A stretch of DNA of 64,000 nucleotides from Paenibacillus nanensis. Lineage in GTDB: Bacteria; Bacillota; Bacilli; Paenibacillales; Paenibacillaceae. Below the pieces are notes generated by a model, which saw only the letters and a list, made by a program, of their open reading frames with translations, was not told where the DNA came from and ran no database searches. A program made the position numbers and the translations under genes. Positions 26,370 to 35,452 of this stretch are shown piece by piece. Where the stretch lies: assembly GCF_003583765.1 (NCBI RefSeq), contig NZ_QXQA01000008.1:124001-188000 (forward strand), written 5' to 3'. Every line of letters begins with the position of its first letter. Positions within the stretch are counted from its first letter, which is position 1.

Positions 26370-27149
26370 TTGGATTCAATCTGGTTGGAGTATGCCTGGG
26401 CCTTACTGATTCTTATTGGCCTGGAAGGGTTGTTATCGGCGGACAATGCCCTTGTGCTGGCGGTAATCGCGAAGCATTTGCCGGATGACCAAAAGAAGAA
26501 GGCCATTAACTATGGAATCATGATGGCTTTCGTTTTCCGTTTCGGCGCGCTCTTTGCGATTTCGTTCATTGCCAACGTCTGGCAAATTCAGGCCATCGGC
26601 GCCGCTTATCTGCTGTACCTCGGATTAAAGCACATTATCGGGGCGCGCTTCGGCAAGAAAAACGAAGCCAACCAAGAGGAGGTAAAGGAAGAAGCCAAAG
26701 GAAAAGGCTTCTGGCCAACCGTCGGGAAAATTGGGGTTGCGGACCTTGCCTTCGCGATTGACTCCATACTTGCTGCTGTTGCTCTCGCGCTTGGTCTGCC
26801 GGATTCGCCGCTTGGCAATTTCGGCGGGATGGACGGAGGAAAGTTTTTAGTCGTTCTGCTCGGGGGAATCGCTGGACTTGTCTTGATCAAATTTGCGGCA
26901 ACCTGGTTTGTGAAGCTGCTTGCTGAGCGTCCCGCTTTGGAAACGACGGCTTACGCGATCGTGGCATGGGTCGGCGTGAAGCTTGCCGTGATTACCTTGG
27001 CTCATGAAGACATCGGCGTGCTGGATCATCATTTCCCGCACAGCACCGGATGGACCCTTACGTTCTATGGCGTCTTGGTAGCGATAGCCCTTATCGGCTG
27101 GTTCATGCCTGCGAATAAAAACCAAACACAGACAGGCCATGGCGAGTAA
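26370..27149 (+). CDS. TerC-family integral membrane protein
   Basis: A 259-residue polytopic protein of the TerC family, members of which export manganese (possibly loading exported metalloenzymes) or confer tellurite resistance. Family motifs with acidic residues inside membrane segments are visible: GLEGLLSADNALVLA near the N terminus and VADLAFAIDSILAAVALA in the middle. Seven hydrophobic segments are interrupted by a charged loop (about 95-115). The start codon is TTG 26370, chosen from GAGAGGAG nine bases upstream; no ATG is nearby. It is followed by its own terminator. Confidence 0.92.
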   Translation: MDSIWLEYAWALLILIGLEGLLSADNALVLAVIAKHLPDDQKKKAINYGIMMAFVFRFGALFAISFIANVWQIQAIGAAYLLYLGLKHIIGARFGKKNEANQEEVKEEAKGKGFWPTVGKIGVADLAFAIDSILAAVALALGLPDSPLGNFGGMDGGKFLVVLLGGIAGLVLIKFAATWFVKLLAERPALETTAYAIVAWVGVKLAVITLAHEDIGVLDHHFPHSTGWTLTFYGVLVAIALIGWFMPANKNQTQTGHGE

Positions 27150-27207
27150 TAATGAGAATTGAACATTCAATGGGATACATAGATTCCATGTAACCTGTTT
27201 TCGAATG

Positions 27208-27242
27208 AAACGCACTCTATCGTTGTATAGGGTGCGTTTTTT
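27208..27242 (+). terminator. Intrinsic terminator after the terC-like gene
   Basis: AAACGCACTCTAT pairs with ATAGGGTGCGTTT (one G-T pair), followed by T residues. It shows that the AraC-type gene downstream must start after 27242. Confidence 0.88.
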
Positions 27243-27300
27243 GCGGCTTAAGCCGTTTTTGATAAAAAAAGACGCTCTTCCGGATGGGCAATTTGTTATT

Positions 27301-28746
27301 ATGAATTCAACGGAGGTTGCAACCTTACGACAACGGTTTTGGAAAGGGGTGTCAAAGCTTACGGTCGAATCTGTTCAACGCGCGATTGATTATATCGAGG
27401 AACATCTCGCCGAGACGCTTTCGCTCGAAGAAATTAGCAGGGCGTCCGCAATGTCAGTGCCGAACTTGTACCGCTTATTCAATGCCGTAGCCGGTCACCC
27501 CATTAAAGAATATATTCGCAAACGCAGGGCGAGCGAGGCTGCTTGCCTTCTGCGGCAGACAAAGCTGCCGAGTGTCGAGGTCGGATTCCGCTGCGGATTC
27601 GATTCGTACCAGACGTTTGTGAAGACGTTTAAGCGGCTGACAGGCCTAACTCCCGGGTTATACCGGAAAGCTGAGGTCATTTACAGCTTTGAACGGATAC
27701 GTCTGAATGAACGAATGTCCTATTTGGAGGAGCGGGAGGTTTCCGAACGCTACCCGGATGTGAAGGTTATTCGGTTATCTTCCATAGAGGGGATCGGATA
27801 TCTTCATGTTGCCGACCGGGAGGAGGGGCTTGAGGAAGAGGCTCTCCTTCGGTTTCAATCGATCCTAGCCGAGAGCAGAATCGACTCCAGCCAGATGAGG
27901 CTGTTCGGGTGGAATGTTGACCTTGAGGAAGGAGCAGTCTCGCCCGAATTCGGTTATCAGCTGATGGCGTCTTATCCTGATGACAAGGCTGTGCCGATTC
28001 CGCATAGCGAGCTGCGTCCTGTGGCAATCCCGGGCGGCACTTATGCAATCACTTGGACCCCGATGAACCATGGTCCGCAAATTGTAGCGGCATGGAACCG
28101 GCTGCTGTCCGAGTGGCTGCCTTTGAGTGCGTTCGAGCTTGGGGAGCATGGCTTTCTCGAGGAGTACCAGCAGTTCAACGGCCGGATATCACGAATGAAG
28201 CTGCATCTCCCCGTCAAGCGCTCGCAAGGGCTGGAAACGATCGAAGTGGTGGAACGAGAGGCGCTGCAGGTCATAAAATTTCAGGCGGAGGGCAGGGATA
28301 GCCTGTCGCGGGCGGATGAGGCCGCCTCTGAATGGATAAAGCGGCGGGATCTGATAGGGGACAGACGCTTCCAAGTATTGATGAGCGGCAGTTATGGGGG
28401 CTCGCCGAACGAAGGCAGTCGGCATAAGATTTGGATTTCGCTGCCGGATGGTTATGTTCCGGCTCAGGAAGACGCGCATTTGACGGAACGTCTGGAAGGC
28501 GGGTTGTACGCCTGCTTAAACATAAGGGCTCTTGGCTCAATGGAAGGCGTTCTGGAACGGATATATCGCTGGCTAAGTGCGTCGCCTGATTATATGCCCG
28601 ATGAGGAACGGCCTTGGTTTGCCAGCTATATGCTGGATGAGAGCGGGATGGAGCGGGGGACCGGCACGTTCGAAGCGATGGTGAGCGCAGCTTGTTATGT
28701 GCCCGTTATGTTACGAAATCAATCGAAGCAGGAGGAAGGACCATGA
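27301..28746 (+). CDS. AraC-family regulator with C-terminal GyrI-like ligand domains
   Basis: A protein of up to 481 residues. The AraC helix-turn-helix lies near the N terminus (IDYIEEHLAETLSLEEISRA to FKRLTGLTPGLYRK), followed by about 320 residues that look like two GyrI/effector-binding domains in tandem (first about 150-300, second about 305-475). Such regulators bind small hydrophobic drugs or metabolites. The start is uncertain: ATG 27301 has no ribosome binding site, and GTG 27349 lies directly after GGAAAGGG, too close for a good site. The stop codon overlaps the start of the VOC gene (ATGA), so the pair is coupled. Confidence 0.85.
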   Translation: MNSTEVATLRQRFWKGVSKLTVESVQRAIDYIEEHLAETLSLEEISRASAMSVPNLYRLFNAVAGHPIKEYIRKRRASEAACLLRQTKLPSVEVGFRCGFDSYQTFVKTFKRLTGLTPGLYRKAEVIYSFERIRLNERMSYLEEREVSERYPDVKVIRLSSIEGIGYLHVADREEGLEEEALLRFQSILAESRIDSSQMRLFGWNVDLEEGAVSPEFGYQLMASYPDDKAVPIPHSELRPVAIPGGTYAITWTPMNHGPQIVAAWNRLLSEWLPLSAFELGEHGFLEEYQQFNGRISRMKLHLPVKRSQGLETIEVVEREALQVIKFQAEGRDSLSRADEAASEWIKRRDLIGDRRFQVLMSGSYGGSPNEGSRHKIWISLPDGYVPAQEDAHLTERLEGGLYACLNIRALGSMEGVLERIYRWLSASPDYMPDEERPWFASYMLDESGMERGTGTFEAMVSAACYVPVMLRNQSKQEEGP

Positions 28747-29243
28747 GCGAATTGCCTGTACGTCCTTTACCGGAAGGCTACAGACCGGCAATGATTCCGA
28801 AGACGTTCAAAATGATTTATGGAGGGAAAACGATGAGCGAGCATCAGCAAGCAAGCGGAGCGGGGCTCCAGACGAGTCCGATCAAAAACAAAGTGGGAAG
28901 CATCTTCGTCCCTGTAAGGGATATCGAGAAGTCGCGCAGCTGGTATTGCCAGGTACTTGGACTGAATATGGAGGATTGTCAAATCATGAATGGCCACTTA
29001 TGTCCTCTGCCAATGGAGGGGACGGGGCTTATTCTTGATACGATGCCAATGTGGGGCGGCAATCAGCCGGAAGGGGCGCCGTCGATCGAGACACCGGCCT
29101 TTATGCTTCTGACTGCGGATCTGGAAGGTTCGTTCGAATATGTAAAAAATATCGGCGTGGAGCTTGTCACCGAAATCGAACATAATCATTGGTTTGTCGT
29201 GAAGGATCCGGACGGCAATAAGCTGATGATCTGCCGCGAATAG
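28743..29243 (+). CDS. VOC-family protein coupled to the AraC regulator
   Basis: A 166-residue protein. ATG 28743 shares the ATGA overlap with the upstream stop and stands behind GGAGGAAGG. The first 45 residues (SELPVRPLPEGYRPAMIPK) are an extension; the VOC domain runs from about 48 to 165 (GSIFVPVRDIEKSRSWYCQVLGL to VVKDPDGNKLMICRE). A second ATG at 28833 after GGAGGG could start a form with the domain only. A role in binding or altering the compound sensed by the AraC-type protein is an inference from gene order. Confidence 0.87.
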   Translation: MSELPVRPLPEGYRPAMIPKTFKMIYGGKTMSEHQQASGAGLQTSPIKNKVGSIFVPVRDIEKSRSWYCQVLGLNMEDCQIMNGHLCPLPMEGTGLILDTMPMWGGNQPEGAPSIETPAFMLLTADLEGSFEYVKNIGVELVTEIEHNHWFVVKDPDGNKLMICRE

Positions 29244-29260
29244 TATTCATCCTGACAATA

Positions 29261-29291
29261 AAAGGCTTCACCCCGCGAACGGTGTGAAGCC
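29261..29291 (-). terminator. Intrinsic terminator after the MORN-repeat gene
   Basis: On the minus strand GGGCTTCACACC and GGGGTGAAGCC form a stem followed by TTTTATT. On the plus strand it may also serve the VOC gene although no T run follows there. Confidence 0.75.
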
Positions 29292-29322
29292 CTGCTGGGA
29301 AGAGATTAATCCGCTTTGTCCG

Positions 29323-30657
29323 CTAAGGGTTGTTTTTTATCTCTTCCATTGCTTCTCTTAGCTCATCCATTTCTTCAAATCCCAACTTTTCCGCATTTTT
29401 CGCATGCTCTTCCGCTTTCGCGTCATCGCCTTTCCGACTGTAGGCCAAGGCGATTAAAGCATGAAGCTCCGCATCGTCAGGAGCTAACGCTATTCCTTTG
29501 TTTAAATAGGCGATGGACTGTTCCGTTTGATCCAATTCGAGGAATGCGCTCCCGGCAATCTTATAAGCTAGAGATTCGTCTCCGGCCGCTTCTTTAAAGG
29601 CTTCAAAGGCTTCCTCCGCCTTTTGCGTTTTGTTGTGTTCCGTATAGAGATAATAAGCAATCCACTTCTGCTCTAGTGGGCTAACGGCTGGATGATTGCC
29701 TGCATACATTCCTTCATAAAACAAATCGCCATCTTGATCATAGACACGTGCATAGCCTTCACGTGCGCCCATAATCACGTCGCCAACGTATTTCGTGCCG
29801 TCCGATTGATAAATCGTGCCTTCGCCGGTTAGCGTATTTTCCCACATATCGCCCTCGTACTCCAGCTTATCTTTATAGTAGACCTTGCCGGTCCCGTGAC
29901 GCAGACCATTTCTTATGTCGCCTTCATACCTGTAATTGCCTTGCGTAATGATTCCTGTTCCGTTCGGCAAATTATTCTCGAACTCGCCTTCATACACCTG
30001 CTCGCCAAGAGCGGTTGTGAGATAGAGCTTTCCTTTCCCCTCCATGTCCCCTTTGTAGAACTCGCCCTCATACCAAAGCTCGCCTTTGAGGGTATAGGTT
30101 CCTTTTCCGTGCGGTTTGCCGTCCTTCGATTCGCCCGTGTACTGAAGCCCCTCGGCTACATACAAGGCTTCATAGATATCCGTGCCCATTTCACGATTGA
30201 TTTGAATTTCAGCGGCGCCATAACCCGGCTTATAATATACGGACCGTCCAAATGATTCCGCGACGAACCGAATGGGAACCATTGTGCTTCCCTTGATGAT
30301 TTTGGGGGAGACCAGCAGCTTGTAGTCTTTTCCGTTCACTGACGCGATTTGATTATCGATTTGCAGCTTCAACGTATAACGTTCTTTGGTTCCTGTTACT
30401 GTCCTCGTATCGGGGTCCCACTCAATGTCCATGCCCATTGCTTCGAAAAGCGGACGGAATTGCACGAAAGTCGTCCCGTTTACAATAACGGGCTCTACTT
30501 CGAATTCCACCTCTTTGTGATCCATGTAAATATGAATTTCTTTCTCTTCCGATAATGCCATTGCTTGAAGCGGGGAAGCCCACAACATGACTGCTAGGGT
30601 TAATAGCAGAAAAAGTGCTGCTTTCATTTTGTTTTGTGAAAGGATGTTTTGCTTCAT
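29323..30657 (-). CDS. Secreted protein with stalk domain, MORN repeats and TPR
   Basis: A 444-residue protein with an N-terminal hydrophobic signal (about 12-34, ends LQAMALSE). A copper-amine-oxidase-like stalk domain (about 40-150, VQFRPLFEAMGMDIEWDPDT) comes first, then six or seven MORN repeats (about 165-310; units such as YEGEFYKGDMEGKGKLY, YEGDIRNGLRHGTGKVY), then a TPR region (about 330-440, DQTEQSIAYLNKGIALAPDD). MORN and TPR both mediate protein or lipid contacts; no enzyme is present. The start is ATG 30657 or the GTG three codons earlier, both near TAGGAG. It is a single-gene unit with its own terminator. Confidence 0.85.
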   Translation of the reverse strand: MKQNILSQNKMKAALFLLLTLAVMLWASPLQAMALSEEKEIHIYMDHKEVEFEVEPVIVNGTTFVQFRPLFEAMGMDIEWDPDTRTVTGTKERYTLKLQIDNQIASVNGKDYKLLVSPKIIKGSTMVPIRFVAESFGRSVYYKPGYGAAEIQINREMGTDIYEALYVAEGLQYTGESKDGKPHGKGTYTLKGELWYEGEFYKGDMEGKGKLYLTTALGEQVYEGEFENNLPNGTGIITQGNYRYEGDIRNGLRHGTGKVYYKDKLEYEGDMWENTLTGEGTIYQSDGTKYVGDVIMGAREGYARVYDQDGDLFYEGMYAGNHPAVSPLEQKWIAYYLYTEHNKTQKAEEAFEAFKEAAGDESLAYKIAGSAFLELDQTEQSIAYLNKGIALAPDDAELHALIALAYSRKGDDAKAEEHAKNAEKLGFEEMDELREAMEEIKNNP

Positions 30658-30867
30658 GGATGTCACCAGCTCCTAGTCATGTTATTTCCACAATCATTCT
30701 TTTATCGGAAAATAACGCCAAAATTCTTATAGTTTGTGCCGCTAATCCATGGTGATTGGAAGTGAATCGCGCACCTCAATGTATAGCTGCTTGGCGTATC
30801 CAGTCTCTTATAGGAATTAATAATAAAGTTAATACATTTTATATATTTCACATAACTAGTCAGGCGG

Positions 30868-30884
30868 TTGTAAAATATATACAA
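30868..30884 (+). promoter_or_regulatory. Dyad TTGTA-N7-TACAA upstream of the PPOX-like gene
   Basis: TTGTA and TACAA are separated by seven A/T bases, 48 bases before the start codon. It may be an operator or part of an AT-rich promoter region. AT richness makes chance symmetry likely. Confidence 0.3.
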
Positions 30885-30931
30885 AATATGGCATTTCAAT
30901 CTTACGCAAATAGAGGCAGGAGGAGTCCGGG

Positions 30932-31498
30932 ATGGGAAAACAGTTTCCAGCCATGCTTCCGGAGCACGAAGCGTTCATTCGCAGGCAGCATGTGTTTTTC
31001 GTAGGATCGGCGCCGCTTTCGGAGGACGGGCATGTCAATCTATCGCCCAAAGGCCATGATGCCTTGCGGCTATTATCATCGAATCGCGCGGCGTACTTGG
31101 ATATGACCGGCAGCGGCAACGAGACTAGCGCACATATCCTTGAAAACGGGAGAGTGACGCTCATGTTCTGCGCCTTTGAAGGACCGCCTCAGATCCTGAG
31201 GCTATATGGGAAGGGGTCGGTCGTCCTGCCTCATTCGGCTGAATGGGAGGAGCTGTACCCTCTCTTTCCTTCTCTTCCTGGAGCCAGACAAATCATTGTG
31301 CTCGACATCCATAAAGTACAGACCTCCTGCGGATATGCTGTCCCCTTCATGACCTATGAAAGAGAGCGGGACACGCTGCAGCGATGGGCCGTTCAAAAGG
31401 GCGAGGAAGGCCTGCAGCAATACCGGCAGGAGAAAAACTCGGCCAGCATCGACGGCTTGCCGACTCCGATCGGCAACACATTCCGGAACTCGATTTAA
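30932..31498 (+). CDS. Pyridoxamine-phosphate-oxidase-like flavin-binding protein
   Basis: A 188-residue cytosolic protein of the split-barrel FMN-binding superfamily. The N-terminal part AFIRRQHVFFVGSAPLSEDGHVNLSPKG and RVTLMFCAFEGPPQILRLYGKG match the group annotated as pyridoxamine 5'-phosphate oxidase family; these are usually flavin or F420 oxidoreductases and not true PdxH. ATG 30932 follows AGGAGGAGTCC. It is a single gene with a two-way terminator after it. Confidence 0.88.
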   Translation: MGKQFPAMLPEHEAFIRRQHVFFVGSAPLSEDGHVNLSPKGHDALRLLSSNRAAYLDMTGSGNETSAHILENGRVTLMFCAFEGPPQILRLYGKGSVVLPHSAEWEELYPLFPSLPGARQIIVLDIHKVQTSCGYAVPFMTYERERDTLQRWAVQKGEEGLQQYRQEKNSASIDGLPTPIGNTFRNSI

Positions 31499-31531
31499 TA
31501 CATTTGGGCAGTGCAGGCAGCGGAGATTAAA

Positions 31532-31563
31532 AAAACGGCAGCGTCATTCGGCTGCCGTTTTCC
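31532..31563 (+). terminator. Bidirectional terminator between PPOX-like and DUF421 genes
   Basis: AAAACGGCAGC pairs with GCTGCCGTTTT over 11 bp, with A residues before and T residues after, so it works on both strands for the two converging genes. Confidence 0.88.
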
Positions 31564-31592
31564 GCGTAATTTTCAATTATTTTAAGGGCGGG

Positions 31593-32312
31593 CTATAGCT
31601 CCAGCGGGTTGTTCAGACGGTCATTATAGAAATCAAAATAAAGCTGCCCGTCTGTGCCGCGCACCGCATAAAAAACATCGGTCAGCTCATACCCCTTTTT
31701 GCGAACGGCCTTCTCTAATGCTTGCCGGTCCATATTGGCCTCGCTTAGATGCTCCGGAATCAGCTTCCCTTCCATGATCAGTTCGATCGGATATTTCGAC
31801 ACCGATGGGGAACCATTACCCGTTTGTTTTTGAAAATCTTGAAAAGTGAGCGTCCGATACTCCTTCTTTTTAAGCACCGAGAGCTTCCCGTTGTTTTCAA
31901 GAAGAGCATATTGGACTTCGGTAATATCGAAAATATCCTTCTCGCGAAGCATCTCGTTTAAAGAGTCCAGCGTGTACTTGCTTTTTTTCATATTTTCCTC
32001 GAGCAGCTTCCCGTCCTCTATAAGCACGGACGGTTTGCCGAAGAATAGTTTTTCGGCGTTCCGGCTTTTCAAGGTTGTAAGCGATATAAGCCAGGAAGTC
32101 ACAGTAAACACTGACAAGGAGATCAGCAGATGCAGGGTATTGATTTTTTCATTAAAAGCGAGATTCGCGGATATTGCGCCTAAAATGATAGCGGTAACGA
32201 ATTCGTGAATATTCATATTGGACAAAGTCTTTTTGCCGATTATCCTTGTAATGACTAATAGAAGAGCAAATGCGGAGATGCTCCGGATTAAGATGGAGAG
32301 TTGCTCAGGCAT
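31593..32312 (-). CDS. DUF421 (YetF/YcaP-type) membrane protein
   Basis: A 239-residue protein with three N-terminal membrane segments (about 5-85) and a C-terminal cytosolic DUF421 domain in two alpha/beta halves, with the family sequences RIIGKKTLSNMNIHEFV and FFGKPSVLIEDGKLLEENM. DUF421 proteins are widespread in spore formers and their function is unknown. ATG 32312 follows GGAGGT by eight bases. Confidence 0.9.
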   Translation of the reverse strand: MPEQLSILIRSISAFALLLVITRIIGKKTLSNMNIHEFVTAIILGAISANLAFNEKINTLHLLISLSVFTVTSWLISLTTLKSRNAEKLFFGKPSVLIEDGKLLEENMKKSKYTLDSLNEMLREKDIFDITEVQYALLENNGKLSVLKKKEYRTLTFQDFQKQTGNGSPSVSKYPIELIMEGKLIPEHLSEANMDRQALEKAVRKKGYELTDVFYAVRGTDGQLYFDFYNDRLNNPLEL

Positions 32313-32404
32313 TATTGTACCTCCGTACAATATCAGTTTGGAAATATTTTAATCCAGAACAACTTTTTCCATACTCCCGCCGCATAATTAGCGCCAGAAT
32401 TAAA

Positions 32405-32917
32405 CTAAAGCTCCCCGTCGTTGCCCCGTTTAAATGATCTTTGTCCTCCCGTTTGTTTTGAAATAAACCAAACATAAAATAAACGAGACACAAAAAAGGT
32501 CATGAGAAGCGTTACCCAAGTCCAGTACCAATGCCAAGTGATGTAGTGAATGAGATTCGTGTATTTTTCCAGCAGCACTTCCAATATCGTCATCCAGGTT
32601 GGGAAAAACAAATACCAGAGCGTTTTTTGGAGAATGCCTTTGTTTTCTGGAAATTTCAAATTAAATACGACGCAAATTGCAGGATAAATAAAATACTCAA
32701 ACGAAAAACTGCTTCTCGATGCATAGGGGAACTCGCGAACAGGGTACTCAATTAATTTATGCTGCGCGACAAGAAGCCCAAACAACCAGGTAAGCATTTG
32801 CTTAAATGAAAAGATGACAAACGCTTCCCTAATTTGATTTCGCTGTGTCGTAAGTATTAATAACAAGAGTGCTAATAACCAGACTCCGATTAAAATGGTT
32901 CTCTCGATCGTATGCAA
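32405..32917 (-). CDS. CBO0543-type polytopic membrane protein
   Basis: A 170-residue protein with four or five membrane segments and the aromatic stretch HYITWHWYWTWVTLLM, resembling the CBO0543 family of sporulating Firmicutes, whose function is unknown. The start appears to be TTG 32917, with a weak GGGG upstream; this is uncertain. It lies 92 bases upstream of the DUF421 gene on the same strand and may be cotranscribed. Confidence 0.75.
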   Translation of the reverse strand: MHTIERTILIGVWLLALLLLILTTQRNQIREAFVIFSFKQMLTWLFGLLVAQHKLIEYPVREFPYASRSSFSFEYFIYPAICVVFNLKFPENKGILQKTLWYLFFPTWMTILEVLLEKYTNLIHYITWHWYWTWVTLLMTFFVSRLFYVWFISKQTGGQRSFKRGNDGEL

Positions 32918-33178
32918 GTGTACGAACCCCGATTGTGTAGAATACGGTTAGTCTTGCCAATTGCACAATATTTATGATGAGAACAGAGTGTTCATATAGA
33001 AGGAGAGCGGCAAGCTGACAGCTTCGATGACCAGGAGCACGAAGTAGGAATCATTGATTCCTTGAGTCGAAGCTTTCATTGCTGGATGCTCGTCGGCCGC
33101 GCCTCCTATTTAGCATGATTCACACGAGAGCCTGGAGCGCGTCCACATAAGCAGCAGGTTGTACCCCTTCATTGTCCC
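32918..33178 (-). other. Gene-free stretch with a possible short remnant
   Basis: No clear gene. On the minus strand a 34-codon frame starts at about 33078 (MKASTQGINDSYFVLLVIEA, hydrophobic second half). It could be a decayed membrane-protein gene; an AGGAGG lies too far upstream (about 28 bases) to be its ribosome binding site. Confidence 0.25.
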
Positions 33179-33210
33179 AAAAAAAAGAAACCGGCAAAAA
33201 TGCCGGTTTC
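33179..33210 (-). terminator. Intrinsic terminator of the chemoreceptor gene
   Basis: On the minus strand GAAACCGGCA pairs with TGCCGGTTTC over 10 bp around a four-base loop and is followed by eight T. An almost identical hairpin stands at 35558-35589. Confidence 0.93.
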
Positions 33211-33244
33211 CAGCTGGTCTTCCTTTCATGATGCGGCCTGGCGA

Positions 33245-35275
33245 TTATAGCTTGAATTTTTCGATGGCGCTTTGCAGCTCCTCTGCCATACTGGTGACCA
33301 TCGTTGCCGCCGCGGAGATCTCTTGCATGGAGGCAAGCTGCTCTTCGGTATTGGCAACGACCAGCTGCATGCTGCCCGCATTTTTTTCTGAAATGCTCGT
33401 CACATCGTCCATCGATACTTTGATGTTTTGCGCGTTTTGGGTCAGCTCCAGCGTTGCTTCCGCGACCTGCTTAATCTGCCTCGTAACGCCTTCCACCGCA
33501 TGATGAATTTGCTCGAACGCTCCTCCGGCCGTTCCCACGTAATCGAGGCCGTTCTTCACTTCAGCGATCATATCGCCCATATTGACGACTACGGTATGCG
33601 TATCCCTTTGAATCTCCTCAATGATGGCCGAAATTTGATGAGCGGACGTATTGGATTGTTCGGCCAGCTTGCGAATTTCAGACGCGACGACGGCAAATCC
33701 TCTGCCATGCTCGCCGGCTCTAGCCGCTTCAATGGAAGCGTTGAGCGCAAGCAAATTCGTCTGCGACGCAATACCGGTCATGACGTCCACGATTTTTACG
33801 ATATGCGAGGATCTCTCGCCAAGCGCCTCGATATCTTGAGACAGTAGTGCCGCTTTATCGTCGATAGAGTGCATTTGGTGAATTGCGGTCTGAATCGCGG
33901 CGGAGCCCTCCTGCGCTTGGATCATGGACCCGCTGGCCGCATCGGATAGCGTTCCGGCATGGTTGGAAATTTGGTCGATTTGAGCCGCCATTTCATTTAT
34001 TTCCTGATGGGAGCTTTGGACGCTTTGCACTTGCAGGTCCGAACCGCCGGCGACCTCTTGGATCGCCATCGTAACCTGTTCGCTCGCATGCGTGCTTTGC
34101 TCAGAGCTTGCCTTCATTTGTTCTGCGGAGGCCGCAAGCTGCATGGCGTTTTCGTTGACTTGGCCGATCAGGCTCTGCAGGGATGCCGCCATGTTATTAA
34201 AGCTTTGCCCTAACCGGCCCAGCTCGTCTTGATGACGGATTTGAATCTGCTCGGTCAAATCCCCTTCACTGATCTTTATCGCCGCTTGATTCAACCGTCC
34301 AAGCGGGCGCATGATTGAAACGATGATGAGCGTTACGATAACAGCTCCAAGGATTGCAGAGATTACGAGAACGATGACGGAGCTATGTACGATAGGGGAA
34401 GCTTCGGAGCTGACCTCGTTCTGATACATGGTGCCCGCTAACTTCCAGCCGGTTTCCTTGTTCGTCAAAAACACCATTTTCTTCAAGTCCCGACCATTAT
34501 GCAGATAGGTGAAATAGCCGCCGTCGCTTTTGTACAAATTGTCGTTTTGGACGTTCTGAGGCGCAGCTGATCCGATTTCGTTCGTCGGATGATACACAAA
34601 CTTGCGTTCTTTATCCAATATGTAAATGTAGCCTTCCTTACCGATTGCGATGCTTTCGGTTAGCGCGAATATTCGATCGATCGAGATATTAACGGCAATC
34701 ACGCCATTCCCGTCGGGTGTCGCTTTTGCTACGGTTACAACAAGATTATTGGTGGTATGAGACGTGTAAGGGGAAGTGATGATAACCTCTTGGCGGTTCT
34801 TCATCGCATCTTGATACCAGGGACGTTCTCTCGGGTCGTAGTCGGCCAGATTCTTGTCGGTGCCCATAGAATTGATGTAAAAGCCCGATTCGGTGCCTAA
34901 TAAAGCGAGCTCGACTTCGTCATGGACATTTGTATAGGAGGCGAGTAACTGTCGAATCTGCTGGACCTCCGTTTCCAAGGGAGACGCCCCTGACAGGGAA
35001 ATGGATTGCGACAAAAACGCCGTATCCTTTTTCTTCGCGCTAAAAAACTCATCGATGTTGGCATCCAACAGCTTCACATTTTCGGTAGCGGCGTTAATCA
35101 TTTGCGAATCGATTTTGTCTCTAGCCGTTTGGTAGGATCCCCAAGCGACTACGGTCATTGGAATAAGGAGAATGATGGCGAAGGTTGCGATGAGCCGGTT
35201 TTTGATCGTAAAAAACGTGGCGGCGGATTTCTCCGGCTTAGACTTGCGTAAAAAACGTTGCAGCGGGGCTTTCAT
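33245..35275 (-). CDS. Methyl-accepting chemotaxis protein
   Basis: A 676-residue chemoreceptor. Membrane segment 1 about 27-50; an extracellular dCache-type ligand domain (about 55-290, with [21 protein letters not shown], typical of amino-acid or amine sensors); membrane segment 2 about 297-320; HAMP (about 322-375); and the cytoplasmic signalling coiled coil to the C terminus with the hairpin tip [21 protein letters not shown]. It signals to CheA/CheW at the cell pole. ATG 35275 is nine bases after AGGAG. The 170-base leader carries a c-di-GMP-I riboswitch, linking chemotaxis to the motile/sessile second messenger. Confidence 0.95.
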   Translation of the reverse strand: MKAPLQRFLRKSKPEKSAATFFTIKNRLIATFAIILLIPMTVVAWGSYQTARDKIDSQMINAATENVKLLDANIDEFFSAKKKDTAFLSQSISLSGASPLETEVQQIRQLLASYTNVHDEVELALLGTESGFYINSMGTDKNLADYDPRERPWYQDAMKNRQEVIITSPYTSHTTNNLVVTVAKATPDGNGVIAVNISIDRIFALTESIAIGKEGYIYILDKERKFVYHPTNEIGSAAPQNVQNDNLYKSDGGYFTYLHNGRDLKKMVFLTNKETGWKLAGTMYQNEVSSEASPIVHSSVIVLVISAILGAVIVTLIIVSIMRPLGRLNQAAIKISEGDLTEQIQIRHQDELGRLGQSFNNMAASLQSLIGQVNENAMQLAASAEQMKASSEQSTHASEQVTMAIQEVAGGSDLQVQSVQSSHQEINEMAAQIDQISNHAGTLSDAASGSMIQAQEGSAAIQTAIHQMHSIDDKAALLSQDIEALGERSSHIVKIVDVMTGIASQTNLLALNASIEAARAGEHGRGFAVVASEIRKLAEQSNTSAHQISAIIEEIQRDTHTVVVNMGDMIAEVKNGLDYVGTAGGAFEQIHHAVEGVTRQIKQVAEATLELTQNAQNIKVSMDDVTSISEKNAGSMQLVVANTEEQLASMQEISAAATMVTSMAEELQSAIEKFKL

Positions 35276-35361
35276 TCATGATGTCTCCTCTCAGATGTCT
35301 ATCCATATGAAGATGGAGCACCAGGGAAGACGGTGGCAGCGGTCAAAGCATGTAATAGAAA

Positions 35362-35452
35362 TCCCCGGCGGCCCGGCTGCCATCGTTTTATATGGAATAA
35401 AACATTAGGCCCGTGGCTTTGTGCCCCCGACTTTCGTAGGGTTTACCTTTTT
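35362..35452 (-). ncRNA. c-di-GMP-I (GEMM-I) riboswitch in the chemoreceptor leader
   Basis: The minus strand matches the GEMM-I aptamer. In order: GGTAAACCC, a GAAA tetraloop, GGGGGCACAAAGCCACGG and GCCTAATG (the tetraloop-receptor side), a variable stem TTTTAT/ATAAAA, then ATGGCAGCCGGGCCGCC. These correspond to the conserved P1b and P3 elements. Aligned by eye to the Vibrio Vc2 aptamer, the base at ligand-contact position 20 is G, as expected for c-di-GMP rather than cGAMP. A minus-strand TATAAT lies at 35475-35480, placing the start of transcription just upstream. No terminator follows; the leader UCUUCCCU at 35323-35330 can pair with the GAGAGGAGA ribosome binding site at 35284-35292, suggesting control of translation. 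Confidence 0.92.

Noticed and set aside
27205..27300. N-terminal extension of the AraC regulator starting at 27205
   Set aside because: The extension contains the terC terminator, so translation from there is implausible.
30868..30884. The same Rrf2 operator before the PPOX-like gene
   Set aside because: TTGTA-N7-TACAA lacks the C of GTAAC, and its half-sites are four bases closer together than in the two operators near 48.5-49 kb.
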